Made by a program: the position numbers and the translations under genes. Below the pieces are notes generated by a model that saw only the letters and a list, made by a program, of their open reading frames with translations, was not told the origin of the DNA and did not search any database. DNA of 64,000 nt. Origin: Piscirickettsiaceae bacterium CG07_land_8_20_14_0_80_44_28 (GTDB lineage Bacteria > Pseudomonadota > Gammaproteobacteria > Thiomicrospirales > Thiomicrospiraceae). Shown piece after piece: positions 50,995 through 60,189 of this stretch. The first letter of the stretch is position 1. The number at the start of each line of letters is the position of its first letter. The stretch spans positions 1 to 64,000 of the forward strand of contig PEWX01000076.1 in assembly GCA_002779995.1 (NCBI GenBank). Direction: 5' to 3'.

Positions 50995-53182
50995 AGAGGA
51001 CGTTCCTGAAGTTTGTCAGCACTTACTTCGTGATATTGAAGCTTATCAAGACGAAAATGCCAGATTACTTGATCAACATATTACCTTAGAACATCAGTTC
51101 AATTTGCTGGAACAGCAACTTACTGAAATAGAAGCTGAAGCACAAGATAACCTGCAATCCAATCAAAAAACTTTGGACTCCAATAATCAATATGAGCAAA
51201 TGTTTCTTCAATCGCCTATTGCTTTGGTTGAAGTTGATGAAAACGGGTTAATTATAGCTGCCAATCAGATGGCAGTTGAATTACTGCAAAAAAAGAGCTT
51301 GATATTAAAAAACACCAATATTAGAACTTTTTTAGTTGCAAAAAGTCGTGTCAATTTTATAAAAACAATTCAATCAATGATTTCAGACCTCAATGTCAAG
51401 CGAAACCAGCAGGTATTGACTTTCAAGGATGGTCGTTTGGTAGATGCTCAATTTCAAATTATTGATTCTGCCGTGATTCAAAACACAACTATTTTAATGT
51501 CATTAAATTTAATTGACCTTAACGTACCGTCTCCCCATTCATATCGATTGTTTTCAGTGATGTTTGAGCAGTCGAATGAAGGCGTCATTATCACCGATAG
51601 GGATGGCACCATTGTCAATGTCAATCATGCTTTTTGCGAAATTACGGGTTACAGCCAAATTGAAGCGATTGGTCAAAATCCTAAGCTGCTGCATTCTGGT
51701 TATCATAATGAAGCATTTTACAAAAAAATGTGGCAGCAGTTGTTGGATATAGGTTGGTGGTCTGGAGAAATTTGGAATAAGCGCAAAAATGGTGAGATTT
51801 ATCCAGAATGGTTATCGATTTATCGGGTGTATGATGAACAGTTGGCGCATACTTATTATATTGCTAATTTTTCCGATTTAACCCAACGAAAACATCATCA
51901 ACAACAGTTAGATCGATTGGCTTTTTATGATGCATTAACGGGGTTACCGAACCGAACTCGGCTCCACAACTTTATTGAAGATAAATTAGCCAGTGCCAAA
52001 TCGGCGGATAAAGTGGCGGTTTTGTTTTTGGATTTAGATAAATTTAAAGATGTTAATGATCAGTATGGCCATCCAGAAGGGGATCGGGTTCTAAGAGAAG
52101 CCGCCCAAAGAATCTTGTCGAGAATTCGAGAGGGGGATATGGCTTGTCGGGTAGGTGGTGATGAGTTCGTTGTGGTATTAACGCGTATTCATAAGCCGGA
52201 TGATGCTATTACAGTCGCTAAAGATATGGTGGAAGTTTTGTCTAAAGCGTTTGTAACTGAGCATAATCGGCACCGTTTATCTGTCTCTATTGGTCTGTCG
52301 TTTTCATCCAAACACGGAAAGAATTTCAGTGATTTGATGCGTCGCGCCGATTCAGCAATGTATAAAGCCAAACATCTGGGGCGTAATCGATTCCAAGTTT
52401 TTCAGCTTGAAGATGACGATCAACTCAATCATATTGCGACGGTTATTGCCCATATCTGGCGTGCGATTGATCGCCCGTTGCAAGCTATTGAGATGCACTA
52501 TCAACCCGTTTATAGTGCAGAAAATACGCTTTGCCCGCGTCATTTTGAAGCGCTGGTTCGCATTAAGACAGAAGATGACCAATTAATTTTCCCAGGGGAT
52601 TTTATTGAATTGGCTGAGCAGCATGGGTTGATGGATGAATTGGGCATGGCCATTTTTGAAGCCGTTTGCCGAGATATCGTCAAACATCGGCTTGATTCTG
52701 CTTTACGGGTTGCGGTTAACCTATCGCAACAGCAATTTTATAATGGCAATTTAATCGAGCACCTAGAGTTGAAAGCCAAAGAATTCCAATTAGATTTAAG
52801 TCGTTTTCAATTTGAAGTCACTGAAACCGCGACCATGGAAAATATCCATTCGATGAGAAAATTACTTGAAGGGTTAAAAAATAAGCAAGCTGATATTTTG
52901 TTAGATGATTTTGGAACGGGATATGCTTCCTTGTCCATTTTAAAAAATCTGCCAGTGAATATTCTTAAAATTGATCAAAGTTTTGTAAACGACATTGGCT
53001 GTTCGGTTGAGGTGGAAACACTGATTACGGCCATTATTGCTATGGCAAAAGCACTGGGCTTAGAGCTGGTTGCCGAAGGCGTTGAAACGGAAGCACAGTT
53101 GAAATGGTTAACGGCGCAAAAGGTCGATTATCTGCAAGGGTATTTTTTAGCCAAACCACAACTGCCTTTTAAATTAACTTAA
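50981..53182 (+). CDS. PAS-GGDEF-EAL c-di-GMP signalling protein
   Basis: The product is 733 residues: an N-terminal coiled coil, PAS (about 70-170), PAS with PAC (about 190-305), GGDEF (about 310-475) with an intact GGDEF at residues 392-396 and an RxxD I-site (R-E-G-D) five residues before it, then EAL (about 490-730) with EALVR and LLDDFGTGYASLSIL. Both cyclase and phosphodiesterase active sites look intact, so net activity cannot be predicted. No transmembrane segment. It is translationally coupled to the CheB-CheR gene. Its last codons and stop lie inside the left arm of the inverted-repeat element. Confidence 0.92.
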   Translation: MRLNKEDVPEVCQHLLRDIEAYQDENARLLDQHITLEHQFNLLEQQLTEIEAEAQDNLQSNQKTLDSNNQYEQMFLQSPIALVEVDENGLIIAANQMAVELLQKKSLILKNTNIRTFLVAKSRVNFIKTIQSMISDLNVKRNQQVLTFKDGRLVDAQFQIIDSAVIQNTTILMSLNLIDLNVPSPHSYRLFSVMFEQSNEGVIITDRDGTIVNVNHAFCEITGYSQIEAIGQNPKLLHSGYHNEAFYKKMWQQLLDIGWWSGEIWNKRKNGEIYPEWLSIYRVYDEQLAHTYYIANFSDLTQRKHHQQQLDRLAFYDALTGLPNRTRLHNFIEDKLASAKSADKVAVLFLDLDKFKDVNDQYGHPEGDRVLREAAQRILSRIREGDMACRVGGDEFVVVLTRIHKPDDAITVAKDMVEVLSKAFVTEHNRHRLSVSIGLSFSSKHGKNFSDLMRRADSAMYKAKHLGRNRFQVFQLEDDDQLNHIATVIAHIWRAIDRPLQAIEMHYQPVYSAENTLCPRHFEALVRIKTEDDQLIFPGDFIELAEQHGLMDELGMAIFEAVCRDIVKHRLDSALRVAVNLSQQQFYNGNLIEHLELKAKEFQLDLSRFQFEVTETATMENIHSMRKLLEGLKNKQADILLDDFGTGYASLSILKNLPVNILKIDQSFVNDIGCSVEVETLITAIIAMAKALGLELVAEGVETEAQLKWLTAQKVDYLQGYFLAKPQLPFKLT

Positions 53183-53279
53183 AGAGACCTTTGCACGGGT
53201 GGGGCGCGAAAGAAAATATGGGAAATTTTAACCCTTTTTATTCGTGACTTTATCTCGTGCAAAGGTCTCTTTAAGTTAA
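53174..53279. mobile_element. Small IS-derived inverted-repeat element (MITE-like)
   Basis: Perfect 24-bp inverted repeats at 53174-53197 and 53256-53279 enclose 58 bp. The core arms read AGAGACCTTTGCACG, flanked on both sides by TTAA, as expected for insertion with a 4-bp TTAA (YTAR-type) target duplication, giving an element of 88 bp (53183-53270). No transposase is present. IS5-like origin is suggested by the target pattern but not confirmed. The hairpin may also stop transcription. Confidence 0.7.
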
Positions 53280-53495
53280 AACGCTATCAATGGTTATGCG
53301 TATGAGTCGGATAATCAATACGCCGCTTTGTGATTCACTGACGTAAAGTGCTGGAGCGTGAATGTTTTTAAGCACCTGATTTCTTGTTATCGTTGCGTTC
53401 ACAGGGCATAATCAAGTTTAATGAATTAGTAAACTCTAATATAAAATGATATTATAAGCGTTTATCGATTCAAGTCCTTACCTTCGGATTTCTTT
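53280..53495. other. Intergenic stretch upstream of the diguanylate cyclase
   Basis: About 215 bp between the inverted-repeat element and the cyclase gene. I see no gene; AT-rich sequence near 53440-53460 (CTAATATAAAATGATATTAT) could hold its promoter. Confidence 0.5.
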
Positions 53496-55355
53496 ATGCT
53501 TTCATTCCTCTCGGCAAATTTTTTGGCGACAAAACGATTTTTATACAGGAGCATCCTTTTTTGTTGTGTGATCGCTGTGACTGTGTATGGTTTGTATCAG
53601 TGGCAGCTTGATAGTGCCCGTCAACAAGAATATCAATTCTACAAGAAACAATTAAACGATAAATTATCGGCGTTAATTCAAGGCAAAGCAGAAATAACTC
53701 AGGCTATTGCCATTTCCATCACCACTTTGCCCGTGTTAAAGCAGGCTATCCAGCATAGAGATATACCGATTCACCCGATTTTGGCTGCTTATAGTCAACG
53801 TATAAAAGCGCATACGCCTTACAAAGAAGTGTGGATTCAATTAATTGATGCTCAAGGCATTAGTATTGGACGTAGTTGGACAAAACACGTTAATGACGAC
53901 TTGAGTTTAATACGACAAGATGTTGCCTCATTGATTGAACACCCCCGTTATTTAAATAACTTCAGTGTGGGAAAATTTGCGCTGACTTTTAAGTCATTGG
54001 TTCCTATTTATGACAAAACCCATGAGTTGATGGGGATTTTAGAAGTGATTTCGCATGTCAATTCTATTGACCGTATGTTGTCATCTACGAATGGTGTGCG
54101 TTCAGTCGTATTGGTGAATCGCGATTATCGATCGCAGTTAACGCGCTCTAAAACAGGTAAGTTTATTGAAGATTATTATATTGCTAATGATGCGGCTACG
54201 GATCGTGATATGGCAAGGATTCAACAAGCTGGCGTAATGCGCGTTTTTGAAAATGCTGAATATATGGTATTTGATGATCATTTATTGCTGAGCCATCCGT
54301 TATGGGATCTGGAGGGCAAAAGGATAGCAAACTGGGTCATGGTGCTTCCGATAGCGTCTTTTCAGTTTGCAAATTTGCAACAAACTAAGCGCCAATTTGT
54401 TGTTATAACGGGGTTTATTATTGTTTTAATGTTGTTGCTGGCGGCGATGGTGTATTTCAAACATCGATCTGATTTTGAGCGGAGATTCTTTTTTGATGTA
54501 TTCGATACCGCAACGGAAATGATTTATGTGTTAAAGTCCGGCCGGATTATGTTGGCCAATAAACAGTTTTTTGAGTTTTTCCATTCGTTTAAAAGTGTGG
54601 CGGAATTTCATCAAAAGCATGACTGTATTTGTGAGTTCTTTGTGCCTGAAGACGGTTATTTAAAGGCACATATGGGTCAGGAATATTGGTTGGATTATTT
54701 GTTGAATCATCCTGAAAAAATGCACTATGTCAAAATTCAACAAGCCGACAAGGTCTCAATATTTTTAATTAAGGCTTCAGATGTTCGGAATGAACTTAAC
54801 GATCAATATGTCAGCGTAATAATGTCAGATGTGACGGAAGAAGTGCATTATAAAAATCAGCTTGAACATCTTATTATTCAAGATGAATTAACAGGGATTT
54901 ATAATCGCCATTATTTTAATCAGGCGCTTAATCGTGAAATTAAGCGCCATCATCGTTACCAAACTTCCTTATCGATTGCCTTTTTAGATATTGATCACTT
55001 TAAGACGATCAATGATTTATATGGTCATGATGTGGGGGATGCGGTACTACGAGATATAACGAAAGTTATTGGTGACAGCTTGCGTGACACTGATATTTTT
55101 TGTCGGATTGGCGGTGAAGAATTTGTGGTGATTATGCCGCAAACAAACTTGAGAAATGCTAGGGAGATTGCTGAACGTATTCGGGTGTCAGTAGAGCGTA
55201 TTGCCAGTGATCATGTGCCCAAAACGGTGACCGTTAGTATAGGGGTTGCTGAATTATTAGAAAATATGTCCGCTAATCAGTTATACAAAGTGGCCGATAG
55301 AGCGCTCTATCAGGCTAAAGAAAAGGGTCGAAATCGCGTTGAACCCAAAGTCTAA
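53496..55355 (+). CDS. Membrane sensor diguanylate cyclase (dCACHE-like/PAS/GGDEF)
   Basis: The product is 619 residues: TM1 (about 15-35), a periplasmic sensor of about 265 residues with a CACHE-like pattern (LPVLKQAI; VWIQLIDAQGISIGRSW; SLVPIYDKTHELMGILEV), TM2 (about 302-325), a PAS-like segment (about 340-455) and a GGDEF domain with GGEEF at residues 539-543. The RxxD I-site (R-D-T-D) is five residues earlier. No EAL, so c-di-GMP synthesis is expected. The ligand is unknown. It starts 313 bp after the previous c-di-GMP gene and is probably a separate unit. ATG 53496. Confidence 0.9.
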   Translation: MLSFLSANFLATKRFLYRSILFCCVIAVTVYGLYQWQLDSARQQEYQFYKKQLNDKLSALIQGKAEITQAIAISITTLPVLKQAIQHRDIPIHPILAAYSQRIKAHTPYKEVWIQLIDAQGISIGRSWTKHVNDDLSLIRQDVASLIEHPRYLNNFSVGKFALTFKSLVPIYDKTHELMGILEVISHVNSIDRMLSSTNGVRSVVLVNRDYRSQLTRSKTGKFIEDYYIANDAATDRDMARIQQAGVMRVFENAEYMVFDDHLLLSHPLWDLEGKRIANWVMVLPIASFQFANLQQTKRQFVVITGFIIVLMLLLAAMVYFKHRSDFERRFFFDVFDTATEMIYVLKSGRIMLANKQFFEFFHSFKSVAEFHQKHDCICEFFVPEDGYLKAHMGQEYWLDYLLNHPEKMHYVKIQQADKVSIFLIKASDVRNELNDQYVSVIMSDVTEEVHYKNQLEHLIIQDELTGIYNRHYFNQALNREIKRHHRYQTSLSIAFLDIDHFKTINDLYGHDVGDAVLRDITKVIGDSLRDTDIFCRIGGEEFVVIMPQTNLRNAREIAERIRVSVERIASDHVPKTVTVSIGVAELLENMSANQLYKVADRALYQAKEKGRNRVEPKV

Positions 55356-55445
55356 TCCGATCTCCTAAGCCGTTGGTATTTGTTCTCATTTCGGTAAACG
55401 TTTTCCTGATAAAGATAACCAAAATGGCAAGGGTTTTATTGGCTA

Positions 55446-55469
55446 AAATGACTAGGCTTGGTCATTTTT
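55446..55469. terminator. Variant palindrome hairpin (CTAGGCTTGG)
   Basis: A two-mismatch copy of the palindrome (55452-55461), flanked by AAAATGA and TCATTTTT, forms a stem with a U-tract between the cyclase gene and rlmI. Confidence 0.65.
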
Positions 55470-55524
55470 GGTATGATGTTCCATTCATTTACGACAACAC
55501 CACCAACACATAAGGAACCCAGGC

Positions 55525-56718
55525 ATGACAGCCAGTATTCGCTTGAAAAAAAATGAAGATAAACGCTTAAAGCAAGGGCATTTGTGGATATTTAGTAATG
55601 AAGTCGATATTCAGAAAACGCCTTTAAAAGAATTACAGGCGGGGGAGGTGGTTACGGTTGAAGCCGATAATGGCAAACCTTTAGGGGTTGCTTATATCAA
55701 TCCCCAAACCTTGATTTGTGGTCGTTTATTATCCCGTAATCCCAAGGTTCAGTTTAATCAAGCGTTTTTAAAGAAACGTATTCAAGCGGCACAAGTTTTA
55801 AGAGAGATGAGTTTTGATCGACCTTACTATCGCTTGGTTTTTGGTGAATCGGATGGACTTCCCGGGTTGGTTATCGACCGATTTGGCGACGTGTTTGTGG
55901 CGCAAATCACCACTGCCGGAATGGAAAATCTAAAAGCTGAACTGATTCAAACCCTTGAAAATTTATATCACCCAAAAGCCTTGCTGTTGCGAAATGATAG
56001 CAAAAGTCGTGAATTGGAAGGGTTGCCGCTTTATACAGAAGTGGCAATAGGCTCGATGCCCTCGCAAATTTTAATCGAAGAAAATGGCGCACAGTTCGCT
56101 ATTCCGGCTGAACTCGGTCAGAAAACCGGTTGGTTTTATGATCATCGAATGGCGCGTCGTCGGTTACAAGACTTTGTTAAAGAGAAAACTGTCTTAGATG
56201 TGTTTAGTTATTTAGGGGGCTGGGGGATTGAAGCGGCTGTGGCGGGTGCAAAAGAAGTGACTTGTGTGGATGCCTCGAGTTTCGCATTAGATGGGGTGGA
56301 TGCCAATGCTGTGCTAAATGGTGTGGCAGAAAAAGTCATCACCATTGAAGGCAATGCCTTTGATGTGTTAAAAGCGCTGTCGGCTGAATGTCATAAATAT
56401 GATGTGGTGATTGTCGATCCACCTGCTTTTGTTAAGCGTAAAAAAGATTTAAAGGCGGGCGCAGATGGCTATCGTCGAATTAATGAGTTGGCGATGCGGC
56501 TCCTCAATCCAGATGGTATTTTGGTTTCCGCTTCGTGTTCGCATCATATGAGTCGGGACGCACTTTTAAAACAAATCCAACTGGGTGCGCGTCATATTGA
56601 TCGGACGGTACAATTATTTGAACAGGCGCACCAATCGCCGGATCATCCCGTTCACCCAGCGATTCCGGAAACGGAATATATTAAAACCTTCTTTTTTAAA
56701 GTGACGAAGTCGTTGTAA
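55525..56718 (+). CDS. rlmI: 23S rRNA (cytosine1962-C5)-methyltransferase RlmI
   Basis: The product is 397 residues: N-terminal PUA domain (about 1-75: SIRLKKNEDKRLKQGHLWIF), an EEHEE-like linker, and a C-terminal Rossmann methyltransferase with motif I VLDVFSYLGGWGIEAA, VDPPAFVKRKKD and the catalytic cysteine in SASCSHHMS. The match to RlmI is strong in length and domain order. ATG 55525 follows AAGGAACCCAGGC. The next gene starts at the base after its stop, suggesting an operon. Confidence 0.92.
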   Translation: MTASIRLKKNEDKRLKQGHLWIFSNEVDIQKTPLKELQAGEVVTVEADNGKPLGVAYINPQTLICGRLLSRNPKVQFNQAFLKKRIQAAQVLREMSFDRPYYRLVFGESDGLPGLVIDRFGDVFVAQITTAGMENLKAELIQTLENLYHPKALLLRNDSKSRELEGLPLYTEVAIGSMPSQILIEENGAQFAIPAELGQKTGWFYDHRMARRRLQDFVKEKTVLDVFSYLGGWGIEAAVAGAKEVTCVDASSFALDGVDANAVLNGVAEKVITIEGNAFDVLKALSAECHKYDVVIVDPPAFVKRKKDLKAGADGYRRINELAMRLLNPDGILVSASCSHHMSRDALLKQIQLGARHIDRTVQLFEQAHQSPDHPVHPAIPETEYIKTFFFKVTKSL

Positions 56719-57882
56719 ATGAAACCGACTTTATCTGCCCCTCAGAAGCAATTAGCCAAGCACTGTTATTGGGATGCTGAAGCGCAAACCTTATGGTTGG
56801 ACTGTCGGCAATGGTTACCAAAATATGGTGTGGTTTCCATACCGAGTTGGGATGCGATGATGCTGTCTGCTGATCCCATAGCGGATTATCCGGCGGAGTT
56901 ACAGATTTTCAATTGGTCCAATCAGCCGCAGTTGGCGTTTTGGCGAAAACAGATACCCAATTGGGTCAAAGAAAGTTGTGCTTTATTTCCCAGTTATCAA
57001 TTGCGATTATTGCATTTTGTGGCGCGTTATCCTCAGTTATTGGAATTATTAGATCATTCGCCGATGTTGGCATGGCGGTTGGTCAGCTCGTCTTTGACTG
57101 AATCCGAAATCGTTCAAGTATTACAGGACAAAAGAACCCACCTGATGGCAAAGTTGGGGTGGCCGGGCAGTCATGAGGCGGTGAGCTTTTTGCAAAAACT
57201 TCGGTTGCGATTTGTTAACAGCAATATTGTCGAATCGGTTGAAACCTGCCTATTGGATGATGAGCGTTTGCAGGGGTTGCAAAGTTTGCCAAGGGTTAAT
57301 TCCATGGCGTTGTCCTTGGCTGCACGTTTCCCGGCATTAATTGGCGCTCGGTTACATCAAAATTTAGCAAAATTACCCTGTCGCCCGTTACAGTGCCAAA
57401 AAATGATTGCATGCTTGGAAGATGTTTATCGTGCCGCAGCGGTTTTACAGCCACCGGAAACGGATTTGAAGGCGATTGCTTCTGCACGTTATTTAGTCGA
57501 TGTTGAGAAAATTTACCAGGCCTGGTGGTTTTTAGCCGCCCAGCAGGCCAGTTCGACTGTGGATTTAGGGTTGACCCAACAGCCGGTTCGTTTAACACTT
57601 AAACAACAGTGGCAAGCATTGAGTGTGTTGCAACACCATTATTGGTTAACCGATTGGTCAGATTTTGAAGCGGGTAAGGTGTCGTTATGGGTAAGGCATG
57701 CTGAGCAGGGTATAGAGGCTATATTGTTATTGCATCCATCAGCAGCCGAGAAGTCGCAGGATCAGCAGAATAATATGAGTGGGGCGATTGTGCGAGGCCG
57801 TCAAGCAGATAATCAATTGCTCAATGCTGAGCAATTAAGCTATTGGCATTGTTGGTTAGCGGGGGGCGAGCAAGCTGACTAG
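56719..57882 (+). CDS. Protein of unknown function
   Basis: The product is a 387-residue mostly helical protein with many Trp and Leu residues, no signal peptide and no membrane segment. No family recognised; the C-terminal LTLKQQWQALSVLQHHYW segment recalls PcfJ-like proteins but this is weak. The ATG directly follows the rlmI stop, and no ribosome binding site other than within rlmI is needed for coupling. An in-frame CCAGGCCTGG lies at 57516. It ends 20 bp from the convergent lysA gene. Confidence 0.6.
   Translation: MKPTLSAPQKQLAKHCYWDAEAQTLWLDCRQWLPKYGVVSIPSWDAMMLSADPIADYPAELQIFNWSNQPQLAFWRKQIPNWVKESCALFPSYQLRLLHFVARYPQLLELLDHSPMLAWRLVSSSLTESEIVQVLQDKRTHLMAKLGWPGSHEAVSFLQKLRLRFVNSNIVESVETCLLDDERLQGLQSLPRVNSMALSLAARFPALIGARLHQNLAKLPCRPLQCQKMIACLEDVYRAAAVLQPPETDLKAIASARYLVDVEKIYQAWWFLAAQQASSTVDLGLTQQPVRLTLKQQWQALSVLQHHYWLTDWSDFEAGKVSLWVRHAEQGIEAILLLHPSAAEKSQDQQNNMSGAIVRGRQADNQLLNAEQLSYWHCWLAGGEQAD
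57516..57534 (+). repeat. 19-bp repeat CCAGGCCTGGTGGTTTTTA (in the hypothetical gene)
   Basis: Identical to 40491-40509 and 60155-60173. Here it encodes Q-A-W-W-F-L, a frame different from the folM copy, so conservation is at the DNA and not the protein level. Confidence 0.9.
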
Positions 57883-57902
57883 CTTGCCGACTGCCAAACG
57901 GT

Positions 57903-59165
57903 TTAGGGCAACTGCTTTTCTGAGCCCATTAAGTCGTCTAAGGTTTCTCTCGGGCGAATTTCAAATGCCTGATCACCATCCACTAAGATCTCAGCGGCAC
58001 GAGGGCGGCTGTTGTAATTTGAGCTCATGGTGAAGCCGTAAGCACCAGACGACATCACGGCTAACAAATCGCCCGCTTTTAGATTAAGGGAGCGATCTTT
58101 TCCAAGAAAATCTCCCGTTTCACAAACGGGGCCGACCAAATCCCAGCTTGCTTGAACACCATCTTCTCTTGGCGTCACCGGAAGGATCGCTTGGTGCGAT
58201 TGGTAAAGCGCGGGACGAATCAAATCATTCATGGCAGCATCAATAATCGCAAATTTTTTGTGAGCGGTGGGTTTCAGGTATTCCACTTCTGTGAGCAATA
58301 CTCCCCCATTGCCGGCAATGGCACGACCCGGTTCAATAATGACTTCTATATTTGGATCATGGAGTTCATCAACCAAGGCTTGAATATAGCTTTGAATTTC
58401 TGGTGGGGTTTCATCGGTATATTGAATGCCTAAGCCCCCGCCCAAATCTAAGTGATGAATGGCAATCCCTTGCGCTTCAAGTTGGCGTTTCAGGTCTAAA
58501 ACCCTCTTAAGGGCATCGACAAAGGGTGACAGTTCGGTTAATTGAGAGCCGATATGGCAATCAAGACCTAGAATTTGAATATGGGAGCAAGCCTGAGCGT
58601 CGGCATAAAGTTGAGGCGCTGTTTCAATATCAACCCCAAATTTATTGTCTTTTAAGCCCGTCGAAATATAGGGATGGGTCTTGGCATCGACATCCGGATT
58701 GACACGAATTGAAATCGGTGCAACCTGGTTACAGCGTTTGGCAACCGCTTGAATGCGATCCAATTCTGCATGAGATTCAAGATTAAAACAGCGAATACCC
58801 GCTTCAAGTGCCTGTTGAATTTCGGCAGATTTTTTGGCAACCCCGGAGAAAACCACTTTGCTGGGATCCCCCCCGGCGCGCAATACTCTTTCCAATTCAC
58901 CACCGGAGACAATATCAAATCCGGATCCCAAACGGGCTAATAGGTTTAGAATGGCGAGATTGGAATTGGTTTTGACCGCATAACAGACTAAATGGGGCTG
59001 TTTGCCAAAAGCCTGGTCGAAAGCCTGCCATTGTTGTTCTATAGCCGAACGAGAGTAGACGTAAAGGGGCGTGCCATATTGACTGGCAAGCTCGGATAAA
59101 GCCAGGTTTTCGACATAAAGGGTTTGATGTTGTGGATGATAATGGAAGCTACCAAAGGCTGTCAT
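57903..59165 (-). CDS. lysA: Diaminopimelate decarboxylase
   Basis: This is a 420-residue PLP enzyme making lysine from meso-diaminopimelate. The PLP lysine lies in CYAVKTNSN, followed by GSGFDIVSGGELERV, the HIGSQL loop, a glycine-rich phosphate site (LGGGLGI), EPGRAI and the active-site CETGDFLGKDR. Intact and of usual length. The start overlaps the lptM stop by 4 bp (ATGA), so lptM-lysA are coupled, the arrangement common in gammaproteobacteria where dapF often follows; here the gene downstream on the opposite strand is unrelated. Confidence 0.96.
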   Translation of the reverse strand: MTAFGSFHYHPQHQTLYVENLALSELASQYGTPLYVYSRSAIEQQWQAFDQAFGKQPHLVCYAVKTNSNLAILNLLARLGSGFDIVSGGELERVLRAGGDPSKVVFSGVAKKSAEIQQALEAGIRCFNLESHAELDRIQAVAKRCNQVAPISIRVNPDVDAKTHPYISTGLKDNKFGVDIETAPQLYADAQACSHIQILGLDCHIGSQLTELSPFVDALKRVLDLKRQLEAQGIAIHHLDLGGGLGIQYTDETPPEIQSYIQALVDELHDPNIEVIIEPGRAIAGNGGVLLTEVEYLKPTAHKKFAIIDAAMNDLIRPALYQSHQAILPVTPREDGVQASWDLVGPVCETGDFLGKDRSLNLKAGDLLAVMSSGAYGFTMSSNYNSRPRAAEILVDGDQAFEIRPRETLDDLMGSEKQLP

Positions 59166-59347
59166 GGGGTATCCTGTGTTGTCGATGAATGAGGGGCGTT
59201 TTCGGGTGCAGTTGGCTTAGGGTCATCAGGTAAATAAAGCGGGCCTTTTTTACCACAACCACTGAGTACAGAGAGCAGTAAGCACAATGTGAGTAGGGTT
59301 AGCAGGTGGCGAAATAGATTGATTTTGCCAGTGTGATAGATAGGCAT
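59162..59347 (-). CDS. lptM: LptM (YifL)-like small lipoprotein
   Basis: This is a 61-residue lipoprotein: signal with lipobox LSGC, then GKKGPLYLPDD, the conserved LptM motif following the lipidated cysteine, and a Pro/Thr-rich tail. In E. coli LptM assists maturation of the LptDE lipopolysaccharide translocon. It sits directly upstream of and overlapping lysA, matching the conserved lptM-lysA/dapF neighbourhood. ATG 59345-59347 is preceded by AAAGAGAGTC; a second ATG is not available, so the start is fairly secure. Confidence 0.85.
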   Translation of the reverse strand: MPIYHTGKINLFRHLLTLLTLCLLLSVLSGCGKKGPLYLPDDPKPTAPENAPHSSTTQDTP

Positions 59348-59479
59348 GATGACTCTCTTTTTTTATAAGGTGTTATTTTATCGCAACTGAAGTGGTTTTT
59401 TGTAAACAATTGATTGCCTTTCTCTGGCCGCTTTTGGTTAAAATGATTTGATAGAACCTTAAACCATGAGGCAAAAAGA

Positions 59480-60151
59480 ATGCAGAAAACAATGGATGCG
59501 GTGGTGGTTGATCCGCCAAGCAAAGTGGATTCGACAATGATTTGGTTACATGGCCTAGGAGCGGATGGTCATGACTTTGAAGGCATTGTACCGCAATTCG
59601 CATTACCGCCCAATCATGGGATTCGTTTTATATTTCCGCATGCCCCCATTCAAGCGGTGACGGTCAATGGCGGCATGAAAATGCGCGCATGGTATGATAT
59701 TCGTCAAGTCGATTTAACCCAACAAGTGGATTGGCAAGGCATTGAGCAAAGTGTTGCCTTACTGGATGAATTGGTTTCGCAGCAGGTATCAGCAGGTATT
59801 GCGACGCAACATATTATGATCGCAGGGTTTTCTCAAGGGGGTGTGATTGCTTTGCATGCTGGGTTGCAAAGACCAGAGCCATTGGCCGGGATTATTGCAT
59901 TATCGACGTATTTCCCCGAACGATCAAAAACCCGTTATCAACAACCGGAAAGTTGTCCGATTTTTATGGCGCATGGCTTAATGGATCCGATTTGTCCATA
60001 TAAAAGTGCTAAAGTTGCTTTATCTCATTTACAGGGTCAAGGATTTTCACCCAGTTGGCATGCGTACCCAATGCAACATCAAGTTTGTCTGGAAGAGATT
60101 GAGGCTTTATCCAAATTTATTCAGCAGCGGTTGGTGAGCAATCAACAATGA
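59480..60151 (+). CDS. Carboxylesterase/lysophospholipase (alpha/beta hydrolase)
   Basis: This is a 223-residue alpha/beta hydrolase of the phospholipase/carboxylesterase family: MIWLHGLGADGHDFEGIVPQF (oxyanion HG motif), nucleophile serine in GFSQGGVIALHAG, aspartate in AHGLMDPICPY and histidine in YPMQHQVCLEEI. No signal peptide, so cytoplasmic. Likely hydrolyses short acyl esters or lysophospholipids. ATG 59480. A palindrome-based terminator begins right at its stop codon. Confidence 0.88.
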   Translation: MQKTMDAVVVDPPSKVDSTMIWLHGLGADGHDFEGIVPQFALPPNHGIRFIFPHAPIQAVTVNGGMKMRAWYDIRQVDLTQQVDWQGIEQSVALLDELVSQQVSAGIATQHIMIAGFSQGGVIALHAGLQRPEPLAGIIALSTYFPERSKTRYQQPESCPIFMAHGLMDPICPYKSAKVALSHLQGQGFSPSWHAYPMQHQVCLEEIEALSKFIQQRLVSNQQ

Positions 60152-60173
60152 TGACCAGGCCTGGTGGTTTTTA
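60150..60173 (+). terminator. Palindrome hairpin with the third 19-bp repeat copy
   Basis: CCAGGCCTGGTGGTTTTTA (60155-60173) directly after the esterase stop codon. The stem is short and imperfect beyond the palindrome, but a U-tract follows. It matches the two coding copies exactly over 19 bp. Confidence 0.6.
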
Positions 60174-60189
60174 ATAGAAAAGGATCGTT

